21,848 nucleotides of DNA from a virus. The stretch is from IMG/VR virus record IMGVR_UViG_3300013126_003222, positions 1-21,848 of that record. One strand, 5' to 3'. The notes beneath the pieces were generated by a model. It did not search any database and was not told where the DNA came from. It saw nothing but the letters and a program-made list of their open reading frames with translations. The position numbers and the translations under genes are program-made. Each line of letters starts with the position of its first letter. The first letter of the stretch is position 1. Below are positions 14,994 to 21,848 of the stretch, piece by piece.

Positions 14994-16391
14994 TTAGTAC
15001 AAGTCGTCAGGGGTGATGATGCCACCAGCCTTGGGCAGGGAGACAGCAGTAAAGTGAGCCTCGAAGAGGTTCGGTTCCCAAATATTCCAGCCCAGGTTCG
15101 CGTCCCACACAAAACGGTAAACAGACTCGAAGTCGTCAACGGGTTTCGGTTCGTAGAACTCAACCGGCTTGTTGACGCTGCCCATGATCGCGCCGCGGGA
15201 GCCGAGCACCAGGTTGAAACCGATGTGCATGGCTTTGGTGACGTAGGCGTACACGCCGGAGGTGATCGCAACCTTGTAGTCCTTCATGATCGGACGGTCA
15301 AAAGACAGGCGGTTGTTGGTGTGATCGACAGCCACAACGCGCCGAACGATGGTCTTCCCTGACAGGAAGTTCACACCATCGGCTACGCCATAGGCGCTGG
15401 TTTTCAGGGTGTGGATCGACACGATGTCGCCAACCTCAAATTCGCTATCCGCGAAATCGGAACACTGGATGTAGTGGACAACATCCTTCTGACCCACGTA
15501 CCAAACATCATCGACGGCGACGGTAGCAGGGTCGGGAGCGCCATCACCGGCAGTGATGGCAGCAGTCACATTGACCTGCTTTTTGATCTTGCCAGCGTTG
15601 TACAGAATGCTGGAGTTTGTGCCGTAGTTGTCGGACGGATTGACCTGGAAGCGGACGTTCTTGTACAGACCGACCTCGTACTTGAGGGGGTTCTGATACA
15701 TCTGAGCATCACGCCACAGAGCGGCTTCGTTGCCAGTGGCAGAATAGAGGGACTGCTGGAAGTCGTAGTACGCGCCGGGAGGCACGATCACGAGTTTCGC
15801 ATTTTGCGCATCGCCGGGGATGACGGGGCTGCCAGTCGCGCCAATGCGCAGGTTCCACGCATTCACCATTTCGAGGTTGAAGGTGTCGCCGGGTCCGAGT
15901 TCGGCAAAGCTGGTCTTTCCGTTTGCGTAAGTCCAGAAGGTCTTGGGCCCTGCCAGGAACGCATTGCGGGAGAGGATTTCCATCTTGCGGCGGACGTTGT
16001 TGCCGAGAACGGCGCGAAGCAGGGGACGCCAATCGCGCCCACCGCTCATCTTCCACTGCGAGAAGTAGCTGGACGACTTGTGAACCTGCACCTTGTCGCC
16101 GTAGCGCTTCACAGTGATTTTGCGGGAACGGCTGTCGAGACCGTTCGGCTGCTCGATGTAATTCGAGGTGAACGAGATTTCGTCGTTGTCGACATCGCCT
16201 TCGAGCAGGTCAAAGAACTCGCTGGTCTGTGCGCCGGTGACAGCCGAGCGATCAGTCCAGTCGACAAGGGGGCTGAAAATGGTCGGTCCTTGCTGGAAGT
16301 TCATCACAACTTCCGGCACCTTGTCATCCCATTTGTTTTGGTCGATGACCGCAACGGGATTCATGTTGTAATAGTCAAAAAGATCAGCCAT
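14994..16391 (-). CDS. Major capsid protein
   Basis: This 465-residue protein begins MADLFDYYNMNPVAVIDQNK. AGGAG lies 8 nt before the ATG. The pattern KITVKRYGDKVQVHKSS...NNVRRKMEILSRNAFLAG (about 91-148) followed by the strand NAKLVIVPPGAYYDFQQSL (198-215) resembles the HK97-fold capsids of the N4 gp56 type, with an extended strand, a long spine helix and then the axial domain. Residues about 272-385 look like an inserted beta-rich domain (VDDVWYVG..., DSEFEVGDIVSIHTL, NNRLSFDRP), possibly on the capsid surface. It follows a scaffold gene and precedes the connectors, as expected. Codons are strongly C/G-ending (CGC, CTG, AAC, GAC) compared with its neighbours, fitting the most abundant virion protein. 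No cleaved N-terminal delta domain is apparent. Confidence 0.82.
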   Translation of the reverse strand: MADLFDYYNMNPVAVIDQNKWDDKVPEVVMNFQQGPTIFSPLVDWTDRSAVTGAQTSEFFDLLEGDVDNDEISFTSNYIEQPNGLDSRSRKITVKRYGDKVQVHKSSSYFSQWKMSGGRDWRPLLRAVLGNNVRRKMEILSRNAFLAGPKTFWTYANGKTSFAELGPGDTFNLEMVNAWNLRIGATGSPVIPGDAQNAKLVIVPPGAYYDFQQSLYSATGNEAALWRDAQMYQNPLKYEVGLYKNVRFQVNPSDNYGTNSSILYNAGKIKKQVNVTAAITAGDGAPDPATVAVDDVWYVGQKDVVHYIQCSDFADSEFEVGDIVSIHTLKTSAYGVADGVNFLSGKTIVRRVVAVDHTNNRLSFDRPIMKDYKVAITSGVYAYVTKAMHIGFNLVLGSRGAIMGSVNKPVEFYEPKPVDDFESVYRFVWDANLGWNIWEPNLFEAHFTAVSLPKAGGIITPDDLY

Positions 16392-16438
16392 GATAATTAC
16401 TCCTGAAAACTAAAAATAATTTTGGAAAAGTAGGCTCT

Positions 16439-17134
16439 TTACGAAGCCTCCTTCTTTGACAATTCGAGATACTCGCCGTATAGCTTCTGGTATTCTGCGC
16501 CATTTCCGCGCATTGCGGCTTGCTGCGCTTCGTGGAGCTTCATTTGTGAGCTGGTTACGCTTTGTTTCTTGCCAGCAGGCTCTCCGGCGGATCCGCCCTC
16601 AGCGTGCTGCTTACGAGCTTCGCCTGAAATCTTTTCAAGGCTTGCGGAAAAAAGACCGAGCGCACCTTCAAGCTCTTCAAGCGGCTTCTGCGGAAGGAGT
16701 CCCTGGCTCTCGAACGTGGACAAATGAGGAAATTTCTCCATGATCAATGACTTGCGCTTGATGTCGGCTTCAAGGGTTCCAACAAGCCCTTCCTTCTCGG
16801 AAAGCGTTTTTGCGACAGTTTCTTTTTCGGCTTGAAGACCATCAAACTGCGACTTCAAAGTCGTGTACTCAGTCACTTTCGCTTTGAGGTTGTCCTGCTC
16901 GGTTTGCAAAGTCCTCTGCAAGCCGGCGTACTTGGCTTTCCATTCGCTTTCAGTCGTGGAGAGCTTTGCAACTGCGGTCTCGTACAACGCCTTGTAGTCC
17001 TCGCCGCCACCAGATGACCCAGAGTTGCCAGCGGCTCCAGACCCACCTTCACCGGCACCGCCACCAGCACCTTCGCCAGCACCAGCACCGCCAGCGCCAC
17101 TTTGATCGAGCATTTTGAAACGTTTCACTAACAT
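16439..17134 (-). CDS. Capsid scaffolding protein
   Basis: This 231-residue protein begins MLVKRFKMLDQSGAGG. AGGAG lies about 10 nt before the ATG. Residues 13-44 are almost only Gly, Ala, Ser and Glu, a flexible tract. Residues about 46-135 form a long coiled coil (for example TEQDNLKAKVTEYTTLKSQF and LQAEKETVAKTLSEKEGLVG). The C-terminus has a helix with AMRGNGAEYQKLYGEYLELS, of the kind that docks to the capsid shell in other scaffolds. Placement between portal and major capsid protein is standard for an internal scaffold that guides procapsid assembly and leaves afterward. No protease motif (Ser/His) is visible in it or nearby, so scaffold exit may not need a phage-encoded protease in this block. 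Confidence 0.82.
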   Translation of the reverse strand: MLVKRFKMLDQSGAGGAGAGEGAGGGAGEGGSGAAGNSGSSGGGEDYKALYETAVAKLSTTESEWKAKYAGLQRTLQTEQDNLKAKVTEYTTLKSQFDGLQAEKETVAKTLSEKEGLVGTLEADIKRKSLIMEKFPHLSTFESQGLLPQKPLEELEGALGLFSASLEKISGEARKQHAEGGSAGEPAGKKQSVTSSQMKLHEAQQAAMRGNGAEYQKLYGEYLELSKKEAS

Positions 17135-17159
17135 ATCTTTTTTTCTCCTGGCTATTTTT

Positions 17160-17211
17160 TACGGCTTGTAGGAGAGCCACTCCTGGGCCGTACATAGACG
17201 CATTTCTGCGT
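17160..17211 (-). promoter_or_regulatory. Two-hairpin RNA element before the scaffold gene, able to mask its SD
   Basis: The minus-strand RNA first forms ACGCA-GAAA-UGCGU (17198-17211), closed by a GNRA tetraloop. After 5 nt a nested stem forms: UACGGC...GCCGUA (17187-17192 with 17160-17165) enclosing AGGAG-UGGCU-CUCCU (17180-17184 with 17170-17174). The same CUCCU arm can instead pair with the true scaffold SD, AGGAG at 17145-17149, even slightly better (UCUCCU with AGGAGA). This gives two exclusive states, one with the SD free and one with it masked. There is no U-tract, so it is not an intrinsic terminator. Confidence 0.5.
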
Positions 17212-17219
17212 TGGTTGTT

Positions 17220-18848
17220 TTATTCATCGGAGCTTTTCGCGCTCACCGAAGCTCCGTCAGGCGGTTTCTTTGCGCCAGACTTGTAGTCGGAGTTCCGAAT
17301 TTTGTTGTCTACCTGGCCGGACTTTCCGCCAAAGCCGGGCTTTCCATCTTTGCCGCCGAGAGGATTGTCTTTCGCCGTCGCCTCTGCGATCTTCTTCTTT
17401 TCCTCGACCATTCTCTCGAACTCGGTATCCGGATCGTCTATGTCGTCGGTCAAAGACATTAGGTGGCGCTTACTGCCAATTTCAGATGAAGCACGAAGGG
17501 AAATTTCGTTTATCAACGTTTCCCTGTCTCTCGGAAGCATTGGAGCCCATTTCGTGATGAAGCTGAGTTGCGCATCTTCTTTCGTTATCCCATCGAGCTT
17601 TTTCTCTGCCATCATCTTGATCAAAATCTCAATGAACACAGAAAGACCGGCAGACCAGTTTGCGCGCTCCATTTCGACGTGGCTTACGAGCGGCCACATT
17701 CTTGTATTAAGGGTAAGGCTCGATCTTTGCGAACCCTGATCCTCTCCATCAGCCACAGCGGGATGATCGACTTCGCGCCGATACATTGTTTCAAGCCTGT
17801 CTGCGAACTTCAACATTGGCTCGGACGCAGACTTTACAGAGACAGCCCACAAGTCCGGCTTGTCGGCTTCACTGAGACCAGTCGATGATCCAAGATCGAG
17901 TATTCTCTTTCCGTCTGCGAGAGCGACATATTTCGGCGTCGATGTCATATTTCGGCCAGCAGTAATCGTGTGGGAGTCCTCTGATACGGCATCACCGATG
18001 TCTGTGTCTCTCAGATTCATCTCCTTTATCACGCCTTTGACAAATTCAGTAATAAGGGATTCGCCAATAAATCTACCCTCGCGGATATGAGGAATGTAAA
18101 CCATCGGAACAACGCCGAAGGGGTTTTTCCCTTCCAGCTTCTCGCCATTCTTCTCTATCACGCGCCCATTGATTGCAATTCTGTATTTTGTTGGCGTCCA
18201 CCATTCCGTATAGTAGTAAATCGTCGAATCTTCGCTCACCAGGTCGGGGAAATATGAACGAGCCTCGAGGTAGTCGATTTCACGAACAATCCATCCTTCA
18301 CGAAGTCTGAAGTAATTTGCTCCATCAGGAACGCCAACAAACTCATCGGGATCCGGAGCGGTAATTTCTATTTCGCCATCTTCCCCGAGGTCGGGCCTCC
18401 ATTTTGCGGCAAGGACGGATCCGCCGAGATATTGCGAGATGATTCCGTTTGAAATGAAGGTTGACGTAAGGTTGCTTCTGGACATGACCTTCATGACTTT
18501 CTCTATAACTTCCTTGCCCCTCTTCTTCTTTTCTTTTTCGCCGGACGGAATAAATGACACTGGAAGATTTTTCATCTTCATCGAGTCAACGTTTAGCCCG
18601 AAAAGAACAGCAGTATGCTTTCTGCAAGTCTGTTTGAGCGGATTGATTTTGATTGGATACTTTTCTGCCGTCTGCGCCCCCTGCTTTATTTCCTCGTTCA
18701 AGGGATCTCCGCGATACCAACGTCTCAAATCTTCATAATACGTCTTTTGAGAATACCACGAGACATACGGAAATCCCCGCTCAAGCTGTAGTGAGTAGGG
18801 GCCTGCCGCGATTGTGCCGAGAGTTTTTTGAAAAAAGGATTTTAGCAT
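17220..18848 (-). CDS. Portal protein
   Basis: This 542-residue protein begins MLKSFFQKTLGTIAAGPYSL. The region SWYSQKTYYEDLRRWYRGD (about 30-48) and INPLKQTCRKHTAVLFGLN (about 68-86) match the usual portal opening, where the chain enters the wing domain. A middle part with beta-strands (for example FVGVPDGANYFRLREGWIV) is followed by a long helical segment and the GESLITEFVKGVIKEMNLRD region. The C-terminal ~45 residues are Gly/Lys/Ser-rich and probably disordered. Portals form the dodecameric DNA entry ring, dock the terminase and anchor the neck. Gene order (terminase-phosphoesterase-portal-scaffold-capsid) supports the call. The ATG has no recognisable SD (GCGTCTATTTAA precedes it), unlike most genes here, so its translation may be weaker, which suits a 12-copy protein. 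Confidence 0.85.
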   Translation of the reverse strand: MLKSFFQKTLGTIAAGPYSLQLERGFPYVSWYSQKTYYEDLRRWYRGDPLNEEIKQGAQTAEKYPIKINPLKQTCRKHTAVLFGLNVDSMKMKNLPVSFIPSGEKEKKKRGKEVIEKVMKVMSRSNLTSTFISNGIISQYLGGSVLAAKWRPDLGEDGEIEITAPDPDEFVGVPDGANYFRLREGWIVREIDYLEARSYFPDLVSEDSTIYYYTEWWTPTKYRIAINGRVIEKNGEKLEGKNPFGVVPMVYIPHIREGRFIGESLITEFVKGVIKEMNLRDTDIGDAVSEDSHTITAGRNMTSTPKYVALADGKRILDLGSSTGLSEADKPDLWAVSVKSASEPMLKFADRLETMYRREVDHPAVADGEDQGSQRSSLTLNTRMWPLVSHVEMERANWSAGLSVFIEILIKMMAEKKLDGITKEDAQLSFITKWAPMLPRDRETLINEISLRASSEIGSKRHLMSLTDDIDDPDTEFERMVEEKKKIAEATAKDNPLGGKDGKPGFGGKSGQVDNKIRNSDYKSGAKKPPDGASVSAKSSDE

Positions 18849-18966
18849 TTAAATAGACGCAAACAAAAAAGGTTGAATTTTCCAATTTTTATCTACGCTA
18901 TCTTGTTCAGGAAAGCAGCCTGAACTCGCATATATTACCACAATTTCTCAGAGTCTGAGAAATTGT
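18849..18966 (-). promoter_or_regulatory. 118-bp structured non-coding gap before the portal gene
   Basis: Two perfect inverted repeats lie here: ACAATTTCTCAG-3 nt-CTGAGAAATTGT (18940-18966), a 12-bp stem that abuts the phosphoesterase stop codon, and GTTCAGG-7 nt-CCTGAAC (18905-18925). Neither is followed by a U-tract on the minus strand, so classical termination is doubtful. AT-rich blocks (TAATATATG, GATAAAAATTGG, CCTTTTTTG) follow. They could hold a promoter, but I see no pair of good -35 and -10 boxes. The last bases, TGCGTCTATTTAA, repeat in the gap after the portal. Confidence 0.5.
18940..18966 (-). repeat. Perfect 12-bp inverted repeat with 3-nt loop
   Basis: The two arms are exact reverse complements with AGT (plus strand) between them, and the repeat begins one base after the phosphoesterase stop. 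It is AT-rich (8 of 12 pairs). It could be an RNA processing hairpin that separates terminase-phosphoesterase mRNA from portal mRNA, or a dyad bound by a protein dimer. Confidence 0.75.
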
Positions 18967-20241
18967 CTATCCGATTGCGTTTATATTTGAAATTAATCCT
19001 TCTGTCTTATGGTACAAAAACGCTTCTGCGGAACGCTTTCCGCCGATAAATCCCTTCCCGAAGTGCCACACGTCTGCGCCAGTCATGGACATAAGGTACC
19101 TGAAAACGATCCCGTTTATCGTTTCAGTCTTGAACTGGAGCGCCTTTGTTTTGTGGTAGTGCCCAAGATGCCATTCTCTATGCTGAGTTTCAGCCCACAT
19201 GGATGGCTCTTCAAGCGGCATCATCCCGGCGAGTCTATCCAGACTCATTTCGCCGTGATTAAATCCAATCATTGACGTTCCGAATTTGTAGTACCTTGTT
19301 GCCTTTGGGCGATTATCTACCTTGACGTACTTCGACCTGCTGTAGAATGCGGCAATAACTTCACCCATATAAAACGTTCTCGTTGCGTCGTGATTCCCTG
19401 GCATAATCAAAACGTCAACAGGAGCAACTTTTTCGCAAGTCTCGATCATTTTTCTGGCGAGATTTGTCCCGAACCTAAATGTTCTTGTCCATCTATCCTC
19501 TTCTTGCTGAGGAGTTCCCTTTGTCGTAGTTCCGCTTGCGTTATCTGAATTGAAAAAATCATTCCCAAGCGGAAGTAGTATTTTCGATATTCTTTCCTTC
19601 CCTGCTCTTTGAAGCAGCTTTGACAACGCATTTGACACCATTTGCTCCGCGACGCTCATGCTGTAATCGTGCGCGCTTTCCTCTGACCACGTTAACTTCC
19701 CGAAGTGAATATCCGGAAAATCAATCTCCAGCATCATTTCACCTTTGCGCCCTACGGACACCGGCTTAGGGAGCGACTTGTACGCGCGCGAAAAATCTCT
19801 CAGAAGATCGTCTTTTATTCTTTGCGCATCAATCTCAAAAGTCTTCCTTCTCAAAAAGGCCTTTACGTTATAAAGAGTCTTTGTGATCAACTTCCCGCTG
19901 TCTTTCACACTTCCGTAAATTACCATCCCATTCCTGACTTCCCATTCAACCTGCCTGTCTTTTCGATAACCCTGATTTGTTCCGCTTGTCCAGTTCTCGA
20001 CAATCCACACGCCTGTGTCTATCTGGCACGAGAAAATAAGATCGTCAAGAGACATGATCGGCCTGTCAAATACAGCCGACACAACAGCTTTACCATTTGG
20101 CTTTTCAGCAAATGAAACCGCTCCTGGTTCCGTTTGCTTTCTTCCGTAATGCTTGCAGGACTTACACTCGTACCTTGCGCCATGCGAAATTGTATTCTTT
20201 GAGCCACACTTGTCGCACTGGTATTTATTTCCGTCTAGCAT
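18967..20241 (-). CDS. Zinc-ribbon metallophosphoesterase (calcineurin-like)
   Basis: The ATG at 20241 is preferred, because AGGAG lies 8 nt upstream; the frame also allows TTG at 20268 overlapping the terminase stop, without an SD. The protein then has 424 residues and begins MLDGNKYQCDKCGSKN. Cys9, Cys12, Cys26 and Cys29 form a zinc ribbon. The catalytic core shows all main calcineurin-like motifs in order: D177-I-H179, G226-N-D228, G282-N-H-D285, H329 (FNHGE) and G360-H-Y-H363, which bind two metal ions. Such enzymes cut phosphodiesters or phosphomonoesters, and SbcD/Mre11 nucleases belong here. About 130 residues between ribbon and core are of unknown fold. It lies 23 bp after the terminase gene, so a role in DNA end processing during packaging is possible, but the substrate cannot be read from sequence. 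Confidence 0.9.
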   Translation of the reverse strand: MLDGNKYQCDKCGSKNTISHGARYECKSCKHYGRKQTEPGAVSFAEKPNGKAVVSAVFDRPIMSLDDLIFSCQIDTGVWIVENWTSGTNQGYRKDRQVEWEVRNGMVIYGSVKDSGKLITKTLYNVKAFLRRKTFEIDAQRIKDDLLRDFSRAYKSLPKPVSVGRKGEMMLEIDFPDIHFGKLTWSEESAHDYSMSVAEQMVSNALSKLLQRAGKERISKILLPLGNDFFNSDNASGTTTKGTPQQEEDRWTRTFRFGTNLARKMIETCEKVAPVDVLIMPGNHDATRTFYMGEVIAAFYSRSKYVKVDNRPKATRYYKFGTSMIGFNHGEMSLDRLAGMMPLEEPSMWAETQHREWHLGHYHKTKALQFKTETINGIVFRYLMSMTGADVWHFGKGFIGGKRSAEAFLYHKTEGLISNINAIG

Positions 20242-20264
20242 AGCGGATTCTCCTTTGTCCTCTA

Positions 20265-21848
20265 TCAACGACTACGTTCCTTGGCGGACGAATACCTGGA
20301 CGAATGTACGAACGGGACTCTAATTCTCCCAGTCCTGCGTAGGAATAAAGCATTCTCAAAAGTGAAAGCAGGATTGGTATCATCTTGGTCGCCACGATTG
20401 ACGCCATAAGTGCTTTTGACCTGGAAGCCAAAGATTGACGAAGCCGCAACGAGGTCTTGCGGAAATTTCGAATTGGTTGTTTTGTCTTCAAATGGATCAT
20501 AATTTGTAAGTTGAGCAGATAGTCCTGTGGCTATCGAAGGCCATTTCACGGAAGTGCTTTCAATTAGCAGTTTGAGCGACAAAAGATATGTGTACCTTTT
20601 CATTCCAGAAAAATCAAATCCAAGTATTCTGTTTACGGAATATCCTTTATTCGCAACAAGTTGCAAGGTTGCAAGTTCAGCGGTGTGCTTTTGCGTGGAC
20701 GTATTGTCTACGCCGCACTTCATCGGTCTGTATTTCACTATCCAGTTTACCATCATGGATAAGAATGGGGTTATGCTTCCATTTCCAGAACCCCACCACA
20801 TTGCTTGCAGAAATGATAGTTTTGGCGCGTCCGTTATGTCCCACAGAAGCCAAACCGGAGAATTTCTTTTTGGCGCGTTGTCTGTTCCAGGATCCCCAAC
20901 CATCCAGTAGAGCCTTCCGTCTTCTGGCGGAGCCTCGAAGTGGTAGTACCCAATTCGAGGCGATGACTTGGCGACGTATCCAGTAAGGCCTTTTGCGGCT
21001 CCTTCCAATATTTTTTCAGACAAAATCTCATCTTCGCACTTGATGACATCAGCCTTTGGAAAGTACGTGCCTCTACCTTCGGGCCTCTTGCCAGTCGTGT
21101 ACCTTTCTCTTTCAGACTCTGGAATAAGAGACAACATGCGCTTCAGTTGTTTTTCTGTAACATTCTGATTGTCTTTTGTCTCTATTTCGAGTGCGAGTCC
21201 ATTTTCTTCGTCGGAGGCAGCCAGGTCGTACATTTCCCAAAGGTCGGGATTCTCCCACGGATTTGACAAGATCGACATCCTGCCCATGTACGATCTTCCT
21301 TCTGCGGTATTGCCAGTAAGGCGCGTCGATAATGTAGAAATGATTTCCGAGAGCCCTTCGATGCGCCCTCCTTCATCAACGTTGATCCAGTCGCCTCTCC
21401 ACGAAAAGATGTTTGAGGCATCGCCTTTCTCTCCAAGAGACATAAACTCCTGAGTTGACTTTACGATCCTCACGCCGCTTTCAGTCTGGACTCCGTATCT
21501 CCAGACTATGAGTGGATACGGCTTGCTTGGCGCGGCAAACAAAAAATCTTCCGCGGGAGTTCCTGCTATGTTCTCAAGAATTAGGTCATACATCAGCTTC
21601 GATTGCCAGGCTTCTCGGGCAATGTTAAGGAACTTGAAGCCCGGCGTCATCAGCGAGTGATACATGCCAGACAGCCCCGCAGCAAGTGTTTTCCCAGTTC
21701 CAATCCCAGCCACGACAACTACAAACGTCTGCATCGCCATGCAGAACGAATTTTGCCATTTTCCTTTTTCGGTAAAGTTGTAATCAAGCTGAAAAGGCCT
21801 GTCAACGCCAGGCCTGGAAAGCAGATATGAAAACAGGATATTTGGATC
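20265..21848 (-). CDS. Terminase large subunit (5' end outside window)
   Basis: The frame is open to the right edge: 36 codons lie upstream of the first internal ATG (21740), including RPFQLDYNFTEKGKWQNSF, so the true start lies beyond the window; 527 residues are visible. ATPase motifs are Walker A G-I-G-T-G-K-T (visible residues 48-54), Walker B WINVDE (Asp158-Glu159) and the coupling motif near SNPWEN. The C-terminal nuclease of RNase H fold shows its acidic residues at GDPG (Asp319), GVDNT (Asp381) and PQDLVAA (Asp465). The enzyme pumps DNA through the portal and cuts concatemers. The C-terminal tail is basic and charged (RSRYSSAKERSR type). Whether packaging is headful or by cos cutting cannot be decided here. 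The small subunit is not visible and probably lies to the right. Confidence 0.93.
   Translation of the reverse strand, partial: DPNILFSYLLSRPGVDRPFQLDYNFTEKGKWQNSFCMAMQTFVVVVAGIGTGKTLAAGLSGMYHSLMTPGFKFLNIAREAWQSKLMYDLILENIAGTPAEDFLFAAPSKPYPLIVWRYGVQTESGVRIVKSTQEFMSLGEKGDASNIFSWRGDWINVDEGGRIEGLSEIISTLSTRLTGNTAEGRSYMGRMSILSNPWENPDLWEMYDLAASDEENGLALEIETKDNQNVTEKQLKRMLSLIPESERERYTTGKRPEGRGTYFPKADVIKCEDEILSEKILEGAAKGLTGYVAKSSPRIGYYHFEAPPEDGRLYWMVGDPGTDNAPKRNSPVWLLWDITDAPKLSFLQAMWWGSGNGSITPFLSMMVNWIVKYRPMKCGVDNTSTQKHTAELATLQLVANKGYSVNRILGFDFSGMKRYTYLLSLKLLIESTSVKWPSIATGLSAQLTNYDPFEDKTTNSKFPQDLVAASSIFGFQVKSTYGVNRGDQDDTNPAFTFENALFLRRTGRIRVPFVHSSRYSSAKERSR

Noticed and set aside
14316-16406. Long open frames on the plus strand opposite the capsid and connector genes (for example 14316-15362 and 15411-16406)
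   Set aside because: They lie antisense to well-supported genes with good SD sites, have no SD of their own, and give proteins of unnatural composition. They are open because of the C/G-ending codon bias of the genes on the other strand.
18863-18890. TTGGA-AAA-TTCAA followed by CC and T6 as an intrinsic terminator before portal
   Set aside because: The stem has one G-C pair and a G-U pair, too weak to be credible.
20242-20268. TTG start of the phosphoesterase overlapping the terminase stop
   Set aside because: No SD precedes it, while ATG at 20241 has AGGAG at 8 nt and begins right before the zinc ribbon.
21740-21740. ATG at 21740 as the terminase start
   Set aside because: It would begin 11 residues before Walker A, cutting off the expected N-terminal region, and the frame stays open with plausible sequence to the window edge.

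Overview
This window is a block of morphogenesis genes from a tailed double-stranded DNA phage or prophage. Every gene I can support is on the minus strand, so transcription runs from high to low coordinates. The order is: large terminase (5' end off the right edge), zinc-ribbon metallophosphoesterase, portal, scaffold, major capsid protein, two head-tail connector or neck proteins, tail tube, tail assembly chaperone with a -1 frameshift, a 3053-residue tape-measure protein, a small minor tail protein, and a large beta-rich tail-tip or receptor-binding protein that leaves the left edge. The tube-chaperone-tape-measure order and the absence of a visible sheath gene suggest a long, flexible, non-contractile tail. 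No host gene, tRNA, integrase, IS element or CRISPR array is visible, so the host cannot be named. Codons fit the standard bacterial code.

Genes are tightly packed. Several overlap or touch (TAATG, TAAATG), and most have good Shine-Dalgarno (SD) sites that allow starts to be corrected. Four short non-coding gaps carry RNA structure: 18849-18966 (before portal), 17135-17219 (portal to scaffold), 13702-13745 (connector to tail tube) and 12542-12618 (tail tube to chaperone). These sit where virion protein copy number has to change, so they are candidate expression-tuning elements. No stretch longer than about 120 bases lacks a gene.

The main observation is inside the tape-measure gene (2676-11837). 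Its C-terminal half is a recognisable tape measure: long helical and coiled-coil regions, hydrophobic Gly/Ala segments, and the terminal GG...AGE...VNEIGEEIFIP...G.IIP motif. Its N-terminal ~1400 residues do not look like a tape measure. They contain, in the right order, short motifs resembling both catalytic barrels of two-barrel RNA polymerases (the family of cellular beta/beta', YonO, crAss-like phage virion RNA polymerase and QDE-1/RDR): a K-x7-K-G element at residues 412-421, a V-x-x-R-D-P element at 975-981, and G-D-M-D-S-D at 1036-1041, close to the family's D-b-D-G-D metal-binding signature. A Pro/Ser/Gln-rich linker (about residues 1433-1592) separates the halves. My inference is a single polypeptide that is both a virion RNA polymerase and a tail tape measure, positioned to be ejected with the DNA. 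It rests on motif reading alone and needs a profile or structure search.
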